Under the pieces are notes generated by a model that was given only the letters and a program-made list of their open reading frames with translations, did no database searches and was not told where the DNA came from. A program made the translations under genes and the position numbers. From an uncultured Eubacteriales bacterium (lineage in GTDB: Bacteria > Bacillota > Clostridia > Oscillospirales > CAG-272): DNA of 13,739 nt. This document shows positions 7,287 through 13,739 of this stretch, piece after piece (within the stretch, counting starts at the first letter, position 1; every line of letters starts with the position of its first letter). The DNA lies in the NCBI GenBank assembly GCA_900550625.1, contig URSW01000025.1, positions 1-13,739 of the forward strand. Direction: 5' to 3'.

Positions 7287-8411
7287 TTATTTTTTGATCT
7301 GTGCTTCGTAAAGCGCTTCAAGCTTTTCTGTCATTGCCTGCGATGTGAATTTCTTTTCATACTCTTCGCGCGCGCCCTTGCCGAGACTTTCAAGAAGAAC
7401 GGGGTCTTTTATCAGACGCACTATCGCGTCCGCCATTGATGCGGAATCCTTCTTCGGAACGAGAAGACCGTTCACACCGTCCGTGATCAGATAAGGATTG
7501 CCGCCGAAATCGGTAACGACAGAGGGAAGAGAAAGGCTCATCGCCTCGCACAGCGCAAGAGAAGCCGTTTCCGTTCCCCACGAGCAGTTCAGATTCAGAT
7601 CCGCAATATTGCAGTACGGTGCTACATCGTCTACAAAGCCTGTAAAGATTATTATGTCGTCTACTCCGACGTCGCGCGCTTTTTCCTCGAGCTCGCGTCG
7701 GCATGTTCCGTCTCCCATGAATATAAAGCGGACCTTCTTTTCATTGCCGAGCATATCGCGCACATACTTTGCCGTGTCTATGAGATAGGAGTGCCCCTTG
7801 TATTCTTCGAGGCGCGCGGAAATCAGGCAGACGAATTCGTCGGGGAGAATACCGAGACTTTGGCGAAATTCTGCGCGCTCCGCCACGGAGAGGGTACGCA
7901 TCGGTTCGACTCCGTTTGCGATAACGGTTATTTTGCGCGGATCGACACCCGTTTCGGTGAGATTCTCAACCGCAGACTGCGCGACCGCGATTATTGCCGT
8001 TGCAAGCGTATTGTTTACAAGTCCGTTTATCTGCTTTCCGGGGAACGTGGTGAGCCGGCGCGGCATATCAAATGTGCAGTGCCTTGTGTATATGCGTCCC
8101 TTTACTCCGCAAAGATACGCGGCAAGCTTTCCTGCAAAGGATGAGTGAGTGTGAACAATATCGGGCTTTTCGGCGCGTATGATTTTTTTATACTCGCGTA
8201 CGGCTCCTTTTTCCCACGATTTGTCGTGTCCCTTTTCGGTTTCGATCACGCGGTAGCCCTCGTTTTTGATCAGCGGAATCAGCGCGCTGTGCGAGGGGAC
8301 GACGAGAACTATATCGAACTTTGTTCTGTCAAAGCATTTCAGACACTGAATGATCAGCCGTCCGGCGCCTCCGATATTGGTGTCCGTGATTATATTCATG
8401 ACTTTTATCAT
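7287..8411 (-). CDS. GT4-family glycosyltransferase (GT-B fold)
   Basis: A 374-residue cytosolic or membrane-peripheral enzyme that should move a sugar from an NDP-sugar to a lipid-linked or glycan acceptor with retention of configuration. It shows the N-terminal loop TNIGGAGRLI (11-20), PDIVHTHSSFAGKLAAYL in the acceptor half, the inter-domain VIANGV (163-168), LISARLEEYKGH, FTGFVDDV, and the donor-site E-x7-E in ETASLALCE (E281, E289) followed by DFGGNPYLI. Donor and acceptor cannot be read from the sequence. The ATG at 8411 has AAAGGAA about eight bases upstream and begins MIKVMNIITD, a normal GT4 beta-strand start. A GTG at 8432 overlapping the preceding stop is possible but unlikely. It lies 17 bases behind the flippase gene. 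Confidence 0.92.
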   Translation of the reverse strand: MIKVMNIITDTNIGGAGRLIIQCLKCFDRTKFDIVLVVPSHSALIPLIKNEGYRVIETEKGHDKSWEKGAVREYKKIIRAEKPDIVHTHSSFAGKLAAYLCGVKGRIYTRHCTFDMPRRLTTFPGKQINGLVNNTLATAIIAVAQSAVENLTETGVDPRKITVIANGVEPMRTLSVAERAEFRQSLGILPDEFVCLISARLEEYKGHSYLIDTAKYVRDMLGNEKKVRFIFMGDGTCRRELEEKARDVGVDDIIIFTGFVDDVAPYCNIADLNLNCSWGTETASLALCEAMSLSLPSVVTDFGGNPYLITDGVNGLLVPKKDSASMADAIVRLIKDPVLLESLGKGAREEYEKKFTSQAMTEKLEALYEAQIKK

Positions 8412-8428
8412 GTCGGAAGTTCCTTTCA

Positions 8429-9946
8429 TCACATGGATTGCTTTTTAAGTATTTTCTCGGCAAAAAGCTTTAATTCGTCGGAGCGGAGCAAAAACGCAAG
8501 CAGCACATACACTATTATTCCGACGGCAGCGCAGATTACGACCGAAATAACATTTGAAAGCGATGATGATGCTCTGTAAATCAAAATTACCGCTCCGCCC
8601 ATGATCGCGGCGCAGACCACTGATTTCAGTATATCAAACCAATCACGCCCGGACAGCATTGCGCGGCTCTTTTTCATTACAAGATAGTTTACCGTGCAGT
8701 TTACCACGGTCGCTATGCCTGAAATCAGGGCGATTCCGCCGACACCGATAACGGATGAAAGAGATACTACGAGAATGACGTTCAGCGTCATCGAGATTAT
8801 GGACGATATCATCGGAACAAGGGTCTTGCCGTCTGCAAAGAATGTTTTTGTCAGAACTTCGTTTACCGACATGAAAAGCATTCCTACAGTATAACACCGC
8901 AGCGCTTCGGCGGTGAGTACGGTATCCTCCGGAGTAAAGGCGCCGCGTTCGTATATTACCGCGCAGAATGGGTGTGCAAGTATAATTATGCCCACTGTGA
9001 TGGGGGCTATAATGAATACGAGTATTTTTACCGACGAGATCATCAGACGGCGCGCGTCCTCCGCTTTTCCGGATGCATTTGCCCTCGACATATAGGGAAA
9101 AAGCAGATTCGTTGCAACAAAGGTGAAAACTCCGACAATAATAATGTAAAGTTTGTTGGAGTATGAAAGCGCGGTGATCGCCCGTCCGTTGTCGAGCCCG
9201 GAAGCATATCTTGTGTTGATCAGCGAGCATATCGGCTGCGTCCACGTTCCGATCAGGATGGGCAGTGCGCTTTTCAGCGATCTTTTTATTTCGGGCGATG
9301 CGAAATCAAATACCGGGGAGTAGCGGTATCCGAGTGAACGGAGCTTCGGCACCTGTACGAGAGCCTGCGATGCCCAGCCGAGGAGCATTGCAACCGCAAG
9401 TCCGACGATCCCGAAAAACGAATTCAGGAAAAACAGATAAGCAACCATTATTGAATTCGATACAAGGCTTATAAGCGCCGGGATGCGGAATTCCCCGAGT
9501 GACTGAAGTATTCCCACAAATGAAAAAGCAAGACCGGTGAAGACGATCATCGGGAACATTATCTTTGAAAGGTAAGAGGCAAGCGAAAGCACTTCCGAGG
9601 ATGCCTCCGGTGCGAGAAAGCGTACAAGGCTGTCGGAAAACAGAATGCCGAGCAGAGCCATGGTCGCCGTAAGCACGAAGATGAGATTGACATATGAATT
9701 TGCGAATCTCATCGCGTCTTTTTCGGAACGCTTGACGAGAAGCTCGGAAAATATCGGAATGAATGCCGCGGAAACGACACCTCCGATAACGAAATCAAAT
9801 ATCATTATCGGGAGTCTGCTTGCGATCTCATACGCCTGAGCGGCACTTTGCATACCGTAAGCATTTGCGACAAGTATATCCCTTAAAAGTCCGAGAGCTT
9901 TTGCAACTATTACTATCGCTGCCATCAGCACAGCTGTCGAAAACAT
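8429..9946 (-). CDS. murJ: MurJ/MviN-family lipid-linked oligosaccharide flippase
   Basis: A 505-residue integral membrane protein of the MOP superfamily with about 14 helices. The start is diagnostic: KALGLLRDILVANAYG, then AAQAYEIASRLPIMIFDFVIGGVV (run split in the family as Ala-rich plus RLP) and AAFIPIFSELL. MurJ moves lipid II across the membrane, and related members move other undecaprenyl-linked glycans. Sitting first in a polysaccharide transcription unit, it may act as the flippase of that glycan rather than for peptidoglycan. The ATG at 9946 has no good ribosome site; GGAGGA (9984-9989) stands seven bases before an in-frame AUA at 9974-9976, ten codons upstream. No ATG, GTG or TTG lies in frame between the upstream stop and 9946. 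The true start may therefore be the AUA, giving about 515 residues. Family assignment is firm, substrate is not. Confidence 0.93.
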   Translation of the reverse strand: MFSTAVLMAAIVIVAKALGLLRDILVANAYGMQSAAQAYEIASRLPIMIFDFVIGGVVSAAFIPIFSELLVKRSEKDAMRFANSYVNLIFVLTATMALLGILFSDSLVRFLAPEASSEVLSLASYLSKIMFPMIVFTGLAFSFVGILQSLGEFRIPALISLVSNSIMVAYLFFLNSFFGIVGLAVAMLLGWASQALVQVPKLRSLGYRYSPVFDFASPEIKRSLKSALPILIGTWTQPICSLINTRYASGLDNGRAITALSYSNKLYIIIVGVFTFVATNLLFPYMSRANASGKAEDARRLMISSVKILVFIIAPITVGIIILAHPFCAVIYERGAFTPEDTVLTAEALRCYTVGMLFMSVNEVLTKTFFADGKTLVPMISSIISMTLNVILVVSLSSVIGVGGIALISGIATVVNCTVNYLVMKKSRAMLSGRDWFDILKSVVCAAIMGGAVILIYRASSSLSNVISVVICAAVGIIVYVLLAFLLRSDELKLFAEKILKKQSM

Positions 9947-10024
9947 TTTTTTTGCACTTTGGTTATCGGTTTCTATGACAGTGTCCTCCGATTTCTTCGT
10001 CGATTAAACGAGATATCACTTTTA

Positions 10025-10053
10025 ATTATATCATTTAACCCTCTTCGTGTCAA
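10025..10053 (-). promoter_or_regulatory. Consensus sigma-A promoter of the leftward polysaccharide arm
   Basis: Minus strand: perfect -35 TTGACA (10048-10053), 17-base spacer, perfect extended -10 TGATATAAT (TATAAT at 10025-10030). It drives the flippase, GT4 and anchored-protein genes. Its -35 is about 70 bases from the -35 of the oppositely directed promoter. Such a match predicts strong constitutive expression unless repressed; no clear operator was found. Confidence 0.85.
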
Positions 10054-10122
10054 TGAAAAAGGATTTTTTGAGACCAAAACGAAATAAAAGAGAGCGCTTT
10101 TGAAAGAATTAATGCAAAAGTG

Positions 10123-10151
10123 TTGAAATTTGACGCTTTTCATAGTATAAT
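10123..10151 (+). promoter_or_regulatory. Sigma-A promoter of the rightward polysaccharide arm
   Basis: TTGAAA (10123-10128), 17-base spacer, TATAAT (10146-10151), leading to a leader of about 40 bases before the GTG start at 10198. The nearby TTGACG (10130-10135) is only ten bases from the -10 and is not the -35. An imperfect dyad AAAAG-N6-CTTTT at about 10086-10101 lies between the two divergent promoters and could be an operator, but is weak. Confidence 0.8.
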
Positions 10152-10197
10152 ACTTCGGATGAAACTATAACGAGAAATATATCGAGAGGATGAGACT

Positions 10198-12288
10198 GTG
10201 TCAGAAAAAACACGGATAAATTCTGCGGACAAGCCGCGCGCAGTGTGCCGGAGCCGCATAATAGCCATGCTTGACCGTCTTTGTGACGCTGTATATGACC
10301 GTTTAAAAAACGGTATGTTCGGAAAAATTTTCACTTCGTATCCGGATGTGGATCGCGGATTTTGTGCCCGCGCCGCCGATTCCGCATTCAGAAGCAATGT
10401 GCTTTCCCCCGCCAGACGCAAACTTGCCTCTAAAATAGAGAACAGTTTGTTCCTTGAACTTTATACCAAGATCGTAAGATGTTTGCTTTCAGTCAGAATG
10501 AGAGTTTACGGGGTCGGAATTCTCTCCTTTCTTCTGTATACCGCAGTGGTGTCCGGGATCGGTTATCTGCGAAGTAGGGACTCCGGGAGCGCGGACATTC
10601 TCAGTGTTGCTATTCCGGCGCTCCTTTGCCTTGCCACTCTTCCGCTTCTTTTTTCGGAAATCTCCCTTTCCGAGGCTCTTTCGGGATCGCTTGTCGGCCG
10701 GCTTGTGCTGAGTCTTACCGGACGCGGACCCGAGAAGCTCGATATGAGCCGTCGGCTCGGACGAAGCAATATAGCATTTATTATCGGCTTGCTTTTCGGC
10801 TTGCTGACTTACTTCGTCAGTCCGATCTACATTGTCGGTGCGGCGGCAGCTCTTGTCATTGCTGCAATAGTAATGAATTCTCCGGCGTTCGGTGCGATAA
10901 TGCTTTTCTTCTTTATGCCGCTTCTTCCGACTCTCCTTCTTGTCGGGATCGTAATGCTCAGTGCATTTTCCCTGATACTCAAGGTAATACGCGGCAAGCG
11001 TTTCTTCCGCTTTGAAGCTCTTGATATAGCGGTTTTCATGTTTTTGCTGATGACCGGGATCGGGGGACTGTTCGGCGCTTCGCCCGTTTCGCTTAAATCC
11101 GGTGCGGTCGCGGTGATGTTTATCGTCGCATACTATGTTGTTGTTGTTTCACTTGATACCCGGGAATGGCTCGGCAAAGCGGTAGGCGCATTTGTGCTTT
11201 CGGCGACAATGATATCGTTTTACGGAATGATTCAGTACATGACCCATAAGGTCGCAGGCGCCAACGGGTGGGTCGATCAGAAGATGTTCTCCTATATAGA
11301 AGGACGCGCCGTCGCAACCCTTGAAAATCCCAACATGCTTGCGGTATATCTGATACTTGCTTTCCCGGTGGCGTTTACGTTTATGCTGACCTTCGTAAGA
11401 GGGCTGCGCGGCAGGGCGGTTTCGCTTATCAGCGTTGCGGCTATCGGAGTTTGCCTTATATTTACATGGAGCCGCGGATCGTGGCTCGGTCTGATAGCGG
11501 CGGCATTTCTCTTCATAATGATCTGGGGACGCAGAAGCATATATGTTTTCATATGCGGTATACTTTCGATTCCATTTCTGCCTTATATTATACCGCAGAG
11601 CATATGGCTGCGCTTCACGAGCATCGGAAACACGGCGGGTTCTTCAACGGCGTTCCGCGTAAATATTCTGAAAAGCATCGCCGACATGCTTCCGGACCGG
11701 ATCCTGTGCGGACTCGGAATAGGTGAGGAATCGTGGTATGTGATCTATCCGAAGATAGCGCTGAGCGGAGTTCAATGGGCGCCTCATTCGCATAACCTGT
11801 ATCTTCAGATATGGATACAGACCGGATTTCTTTCACTTATAATTTTCCTTGCGTTCGTTGTTCTCCTTTTCACAAGCAATTTCAATTTTTATCGTATGCT
11901 GTCCGATGCGGAAAGCTCGGTTATGTCTCATATTTCGGCAGCGCCCCTGAAGGAATCCTGCCTGAGATGTGAGCCGAGGCAGATGCCGAGCGACCGCACC
12001 GACGATGAAAAGGAGATACGCAGAACCAAAACTGCCATGCGCCTTCAGGCAGCGTCACCGCTTTGCGGAGTGCTTGCTGTGCTTGTTATGGGCTTCACCG
12101 ATTATGTGTGGTATAATTACAGAGTATTCCTTATGTTTTGGCTGACCTGCGCGCTTTCAAGTGCATATGTCAGATGCGGTCGCCGTGAGCTTGAGTTTCA
12201 TACACCGAAGAATGAAGCCGGCTGCGAGACCGGTTTTGATGTTGATATACCAATCGAATCCAAGGTTAAATGGAAAGGACGCAGTTAA
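10198..12288 (+). CDS. O-antigen ligase/polymerase-family (Wzy_C) membrane protein
   Basis: A 696-residue polytopic protein with about twelve or more helices. The Wzy_C region lies at about 405-560 and carries the hallmarks TWSRGSWLG (423-431), then PHSHNLYLQIW (529-539) with H530, H532 and N533, followed by GFLSLIIFL. Such proteins polymerise or transfer undecaprenyl-linked glycans on the outer face of the membrane. ENPNMLAVYLI (376-386) is also typical. Odd features are a polar N-terminal tail of about 95 residues, a 45-residue hydrophilic insert near 568-612 and a polar C-terminal tail of about 35 residues. The GTG start is chosen because GAGAGGA (10184-10190) lies seven bases upstream and the ATG at 10190 is out of frame. 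It heads the rightward transcription unit. Ligase versus polymerase cannot be decided. Confidence 0.9.
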   Translation: MSEKTRINSADKPRAVCRSRIIAMLDRLCDAVYDRLKNGMFGKIFTSYPDVDRGFCARAADSAFRSNVLSPARRKLASKIENSLFLELYTKIVRCLLSVRMRVYGVGILSFLLYTAVVSGIGYLRSRDSGSADILSVAIPALLCLATLPLLFSEISLSEALSGSLVGRLVLSLTGRGPEKLDMSRRLGRSNIAFIIGLLFGLLTYFVSPIYIVGAAAALVIAAIVMNSPAFGAIMLFFFMPLLPTLLLVGIVMLSAFSLILKVIRGKRFFRFEALDIAVFMFLLMTGIGGLFGASPVSLKSGAVAVMFIVAYYVVVVSLDTREWLGKAVGAFVLSATMISFYGMIQYMTHKVAGANGWVDQKMFSYIEGRAVATLENPNMLAVYLILAFPVAFTFMLTFVRGLRGRAVSLISVAAIGVCLIFTWSRGSWLGLIAAAFLFIMIWGRRSIYVFICGILSIPFLPYIIPQSIWLRFTSIGNTAGSSTAFRVNILKSIADMLPDRILCGLGIGEESWYVIYPKIALSGVQWAPHSHNLYLQIWIQTGFLSLIIFLAFVVLLFTSNFNFYRMLSDAESSVMSHISAAPLKESCLRCEPRQMPSDRTDDEKEIRRTKTAMRLQAASPLCGVLAVLVMGFTDYVWYNYRVFLMFWLTCALSSAYVRCGRRELEFHTPKNEAGCETGFDVDIPIESKVKWKGRS

Positions 12289-12290
12289 TA

Positions 12291-12773
12291 ATGAGCAAAC
12301 GTAAATTCAGATTCAATATCATCGATGCGCTTATAATTCTTTTGGTTCTTGCGGCTGTCGGAGTCATCGGATATGTTGTGGCTTCCGAAAAACAGGCACC
12401 GGAGGAAGTGAAGCAGGATAAGAAGATACAGTATGTTATTCAGATAACCGAGTTGAAGGATGAATTCACCGGAAATATCAAGCCGGGCGAGACCCTATAT
12501 GAGGTCGAGACAAATAAGAAGCTCGGTGTGGTCACTGCCTGCAACAGCGAAAAGACATATTATACCGGTACCGATTCCAAAAAAGGAGTTCAGGTCATAT
12601 CGGAAATAGACGGCAGAAGCAATATGTTTGTCACTCTTGAGGCGGATGCATCGTTCAAAGACAATATTTACACCGTAAACGGCGTTTCGATACTTGTCGG
12701 CACGTCCATCAGATTTATTACTCCGGGGCTCACCTCGGGTGCCGTGGTTGTAAGTCTTGAAACGGTAGGATAA
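12291..12773 (+). CDS. DUF4330 domain protein, single-pass membrane
   Basis: A 160-residue protein with a short basic start (MSKRKFRFNIIDA), one membrane helix (about 11-30) and a beta-rich outer or periplasm-side domain containing KPGETLYEVETNKKLGVVTA and TPGLTSGAVVVSLETVG. The FNIIDALIILLVL start and the 'GE.LY......LG.V' pattern match DUF4330, a family of unknown function. The ATG at 12291 lies two bases after the upstream stop with AAAGGA about 11 bases before it; an in-frame ATG at 12270 inside the upstream gene is a second option. Tight linkage to the Wzy_C and TagO-like genes suggests a part in envelope glycan assembly, perhaps as a scaffold. No catalytic motif is seen. Confidence 0.85.
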   Translation: MSKRKFRFNIIDALIILLVLAAVGVIGYVVASEKQAPEEVKQDKKIQYVIQITELKDEFTGNIKPGETLYEVETNKKLGVVTACNSEKTYYTGTDSKKGVQVISEIDGRSNMFVTLEADASFKDNIYTVNGVSILVGTSIRFITPGLTSGAVVVSLETVG

Positions 12774-12775
12774 AA

Positions 12776-13739
12776 ATGACACTTACCAATTTTGTTTACA
12801 GCGCTTTGGCTGTCCTTTGCGCGGGACTGATAGCGTTTACAATGACGCCGCCCGTGCGCGTGCTCGCGTTCCGTATAGGCGCGGTGGACATACCGCTTGA
12901 TCAGCGCCGCATGCATAAGAAACCGATTCCGCGTATAGGCGGACTTGCGATCTTCTTCGGCTTTACTGCGTCAACGATGATCTTCTGCAATCCGACAAAA
13001 GAGCTTTTTGCGATATGGCTCGGCGGTTTTGTCCTTGTCGCACTCGGAATATTTGATGATGTTTTCAGACTGCCGGCAATGCTGAAATTCGTGGTTCAGA
13101 TCGGAGCTGCCGTGATCGCCGTTGTGAACGGCGTGGTCATAGACCATATAAGCATCGGCGGAAACTATGTAATGTTCGGAGTTTGGCGTATTCCGATAAC
13201 GATTCTTTGGATTGTCGGACTGACAAACGCGATAAATCTTATCGACGGGCTTGACGGACTTGCCTGCGGCGTTTCTGCGATATCTTCGGCATCGCTTTTC
13301 TGCGTGGTTCTTCTCAACGGAGATCTTCATTCGGCAATGATAACCGCAATACTCACCGCATCGTGCATAGGGTTCATGCCGTTCAACAAAAACCCCGCAA
13401 AGATATTTATGGGCGATACAGGAGCGCTTTTCCTCGGGTTTACGCTTGCGGTAATGTCGGTTCAGGGCGTGTTCAAACTTCATACGGTGATATCATTCCT
13501 TGTTCCTCTGTCGATATTCGCTCTGCCGCTTCTCGATACCACGGTTGCGATAATCAGGCGTGTTGCTCACGGTAAAAGCCCGTTTTCGCCCGACCGCGGA
13601 CATCTTCATCACAAGCTTGTCGATATGGGATTTACTCAGAAGAACGCGGTCCGTATACTGTACGCAATATGCGCACTGCTCGGTCTCGTAGCCGTGGTGT
13701 TCACGGATACTATTTTCGACTCTTCACGGCTCGTCAAAG
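12776..13739 (+). CDS. Undecaprenyl-phosphate sugar-1-phosphate transferase (WecA/TagO type), 3' end cut
   Basis: The first 321 codons of a polytopic enzyme of the MraY/WecA/TagO family, which moves a sugar-1-phosphate, usually GlcNAc-1-phosphate, from a UDP-sugar to undecaprenyl phosphate and so begins teichoic acid or polysaccharide synthesis. It shows DQRRMHKKPIPRIGG (42-56), the metal-binding FDDVF (D94, D95), GLTNAINLIDGLDGLA (148-163), NPAKIFMGDTGALFLG (206-221) and the cytosolic DRGHLHHKL (273-281) that marks WecA/TagO-like rather than MraY enzymes. It starts two bases after the DUF4330 stop with AGGA just upstream, and so is the third gene of the unit. The open frame runs off the right edge. 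Confidence 0.95.
   Translation, partial: MTLTNFVYSALAVLCAGLIAFTMTPPVRVLAFRIGAVDIPLDQRRMHKKPIPRIGGLAIFFGFTASTMIFCNPTKELFAIWLGGFVLVALGIFDDVFRLPAMLKFVVQIGAAVIAVVNGVVIDHISIGGNYVMFGVWRIPITILWIVGLTNAINLIDGLDGLACGVSAISSASLFCVVLLNGDLHSAMITAILTASCIGFMPFNKNPAKIFMGDTGALFLGFTLAVMSVQGVFKLHTVISFLVPLSIFALPLLDTTVAIIRRVAHGKSPFSPDRGHLHHKLVDMGFTQKNAVRILYAICALLGLVAVVFTDTIFDSSRLVK

Noticed and set aside
8412..8432. GTG start for the GT4 gene overlapping the flippase stop
   Set aside because: The ATG at 8411 has AAAGGAA upstream and gives the normal GT4 N-terminus; the GTG adds seven residues not typical of the family.
10130..10151. TTGACG as the -35 of the rightward promoter
   Set aside because: It is only ten bases from the TATAAT. 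TTGAAA at 10123 gives the correct 17-base spacer.
12971..13483. A 170-codon minus-strand frame over the WecA/TagO-type gene
   Set aside because: The plus-strand frame carries all family motifs; the antisense product is rich in Arg, His and Cys with no recognisable domain.
1..13739. CRISPR arrays, tRNA or rRNA genes, toxin-antitoxin or phage-defence genes
   Set aside because: No regularly spaced repeats, no tRNA-like cloverleaf and no recognisable defence-gene motifs were seen on either strand.

Overview
The window looks like chromosomal DNA of an uncultured Clostridia-type Gram-positive bacterium (Bacillota) of middling G+C. Supporting signs are strong AGGAGG-like ribosome sites, sigma-A promoters with 17-base spacers and an extended TGATATAAT -10, a TagO/WecA-type initiating transferase, a PF06541-type membrane protein and a DUF4330 protein. 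The genus cannot be told from the sequence alone. Both ends are cut inside genes.

Layout. (1) 1-1219: two minus-strand single genes, each with its own promoter: the start of an SPFH/band 7 membrane protein, behind a short leader rich in hairpins, and a small polytopic membrane protein of the PF06541 family. (2) 1220-2351: a gene-poor stretch with small palindromes, a 10-base direct repeat, a possible stub of an XRE-type regulator and the C-terminal catalytic remnant of a tyrosine integrase. It ends about 125 bases from the 3' end of guaA and looks like the scar of a decayed mobile element. (3) 2352-4301: guaA, a monocistronic GMP synthase of the long, eukaryote-like form, with its own promoter. 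(4) 4314-12773 and on to the right edge: a divergent cell-envelope polysaccharide locus. Leftward from about 10.0 kb run a MurJ/MviN-type lipid-linked oligosaccharide flippase, a GT4 glycosyltransferase and a large secreted, membrane-anchored modular protein, ending in a terminator at 4314-4340. Rightward from about 10.15 kb run an O-antigen ligase/polymerase-type protein, a DUF4330 protein and an undecaprenyl-phosphate sugar-1-phosphate transferase, which is cut by the window.

Working together (inference): the TagO/WecA-like enzyme would load the first sugar phosphate on undecaprenyl phosphate. The GT4 enzyme, with others outside the window, would extend it. The MurJ-like protein would flip it, and the Wzy_C protein would polymerise it or transfer it outside. 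The anchored modular protein and the DUF4330 protein have no settled role but sit in the same transcription units. Two near-consensus promoters lie back to back in the 220 bases between the two arms.

The points most worth a second look are the functionally coherent divergent locus with two poorly understood members, a possible AUA start for the flippase, competing hairpins in the SPFH leader, the long-form GuaA, and the integrase scar next to guaA. No CRISPR array, tRNA, rRNA or intact insertion sequence was seen.
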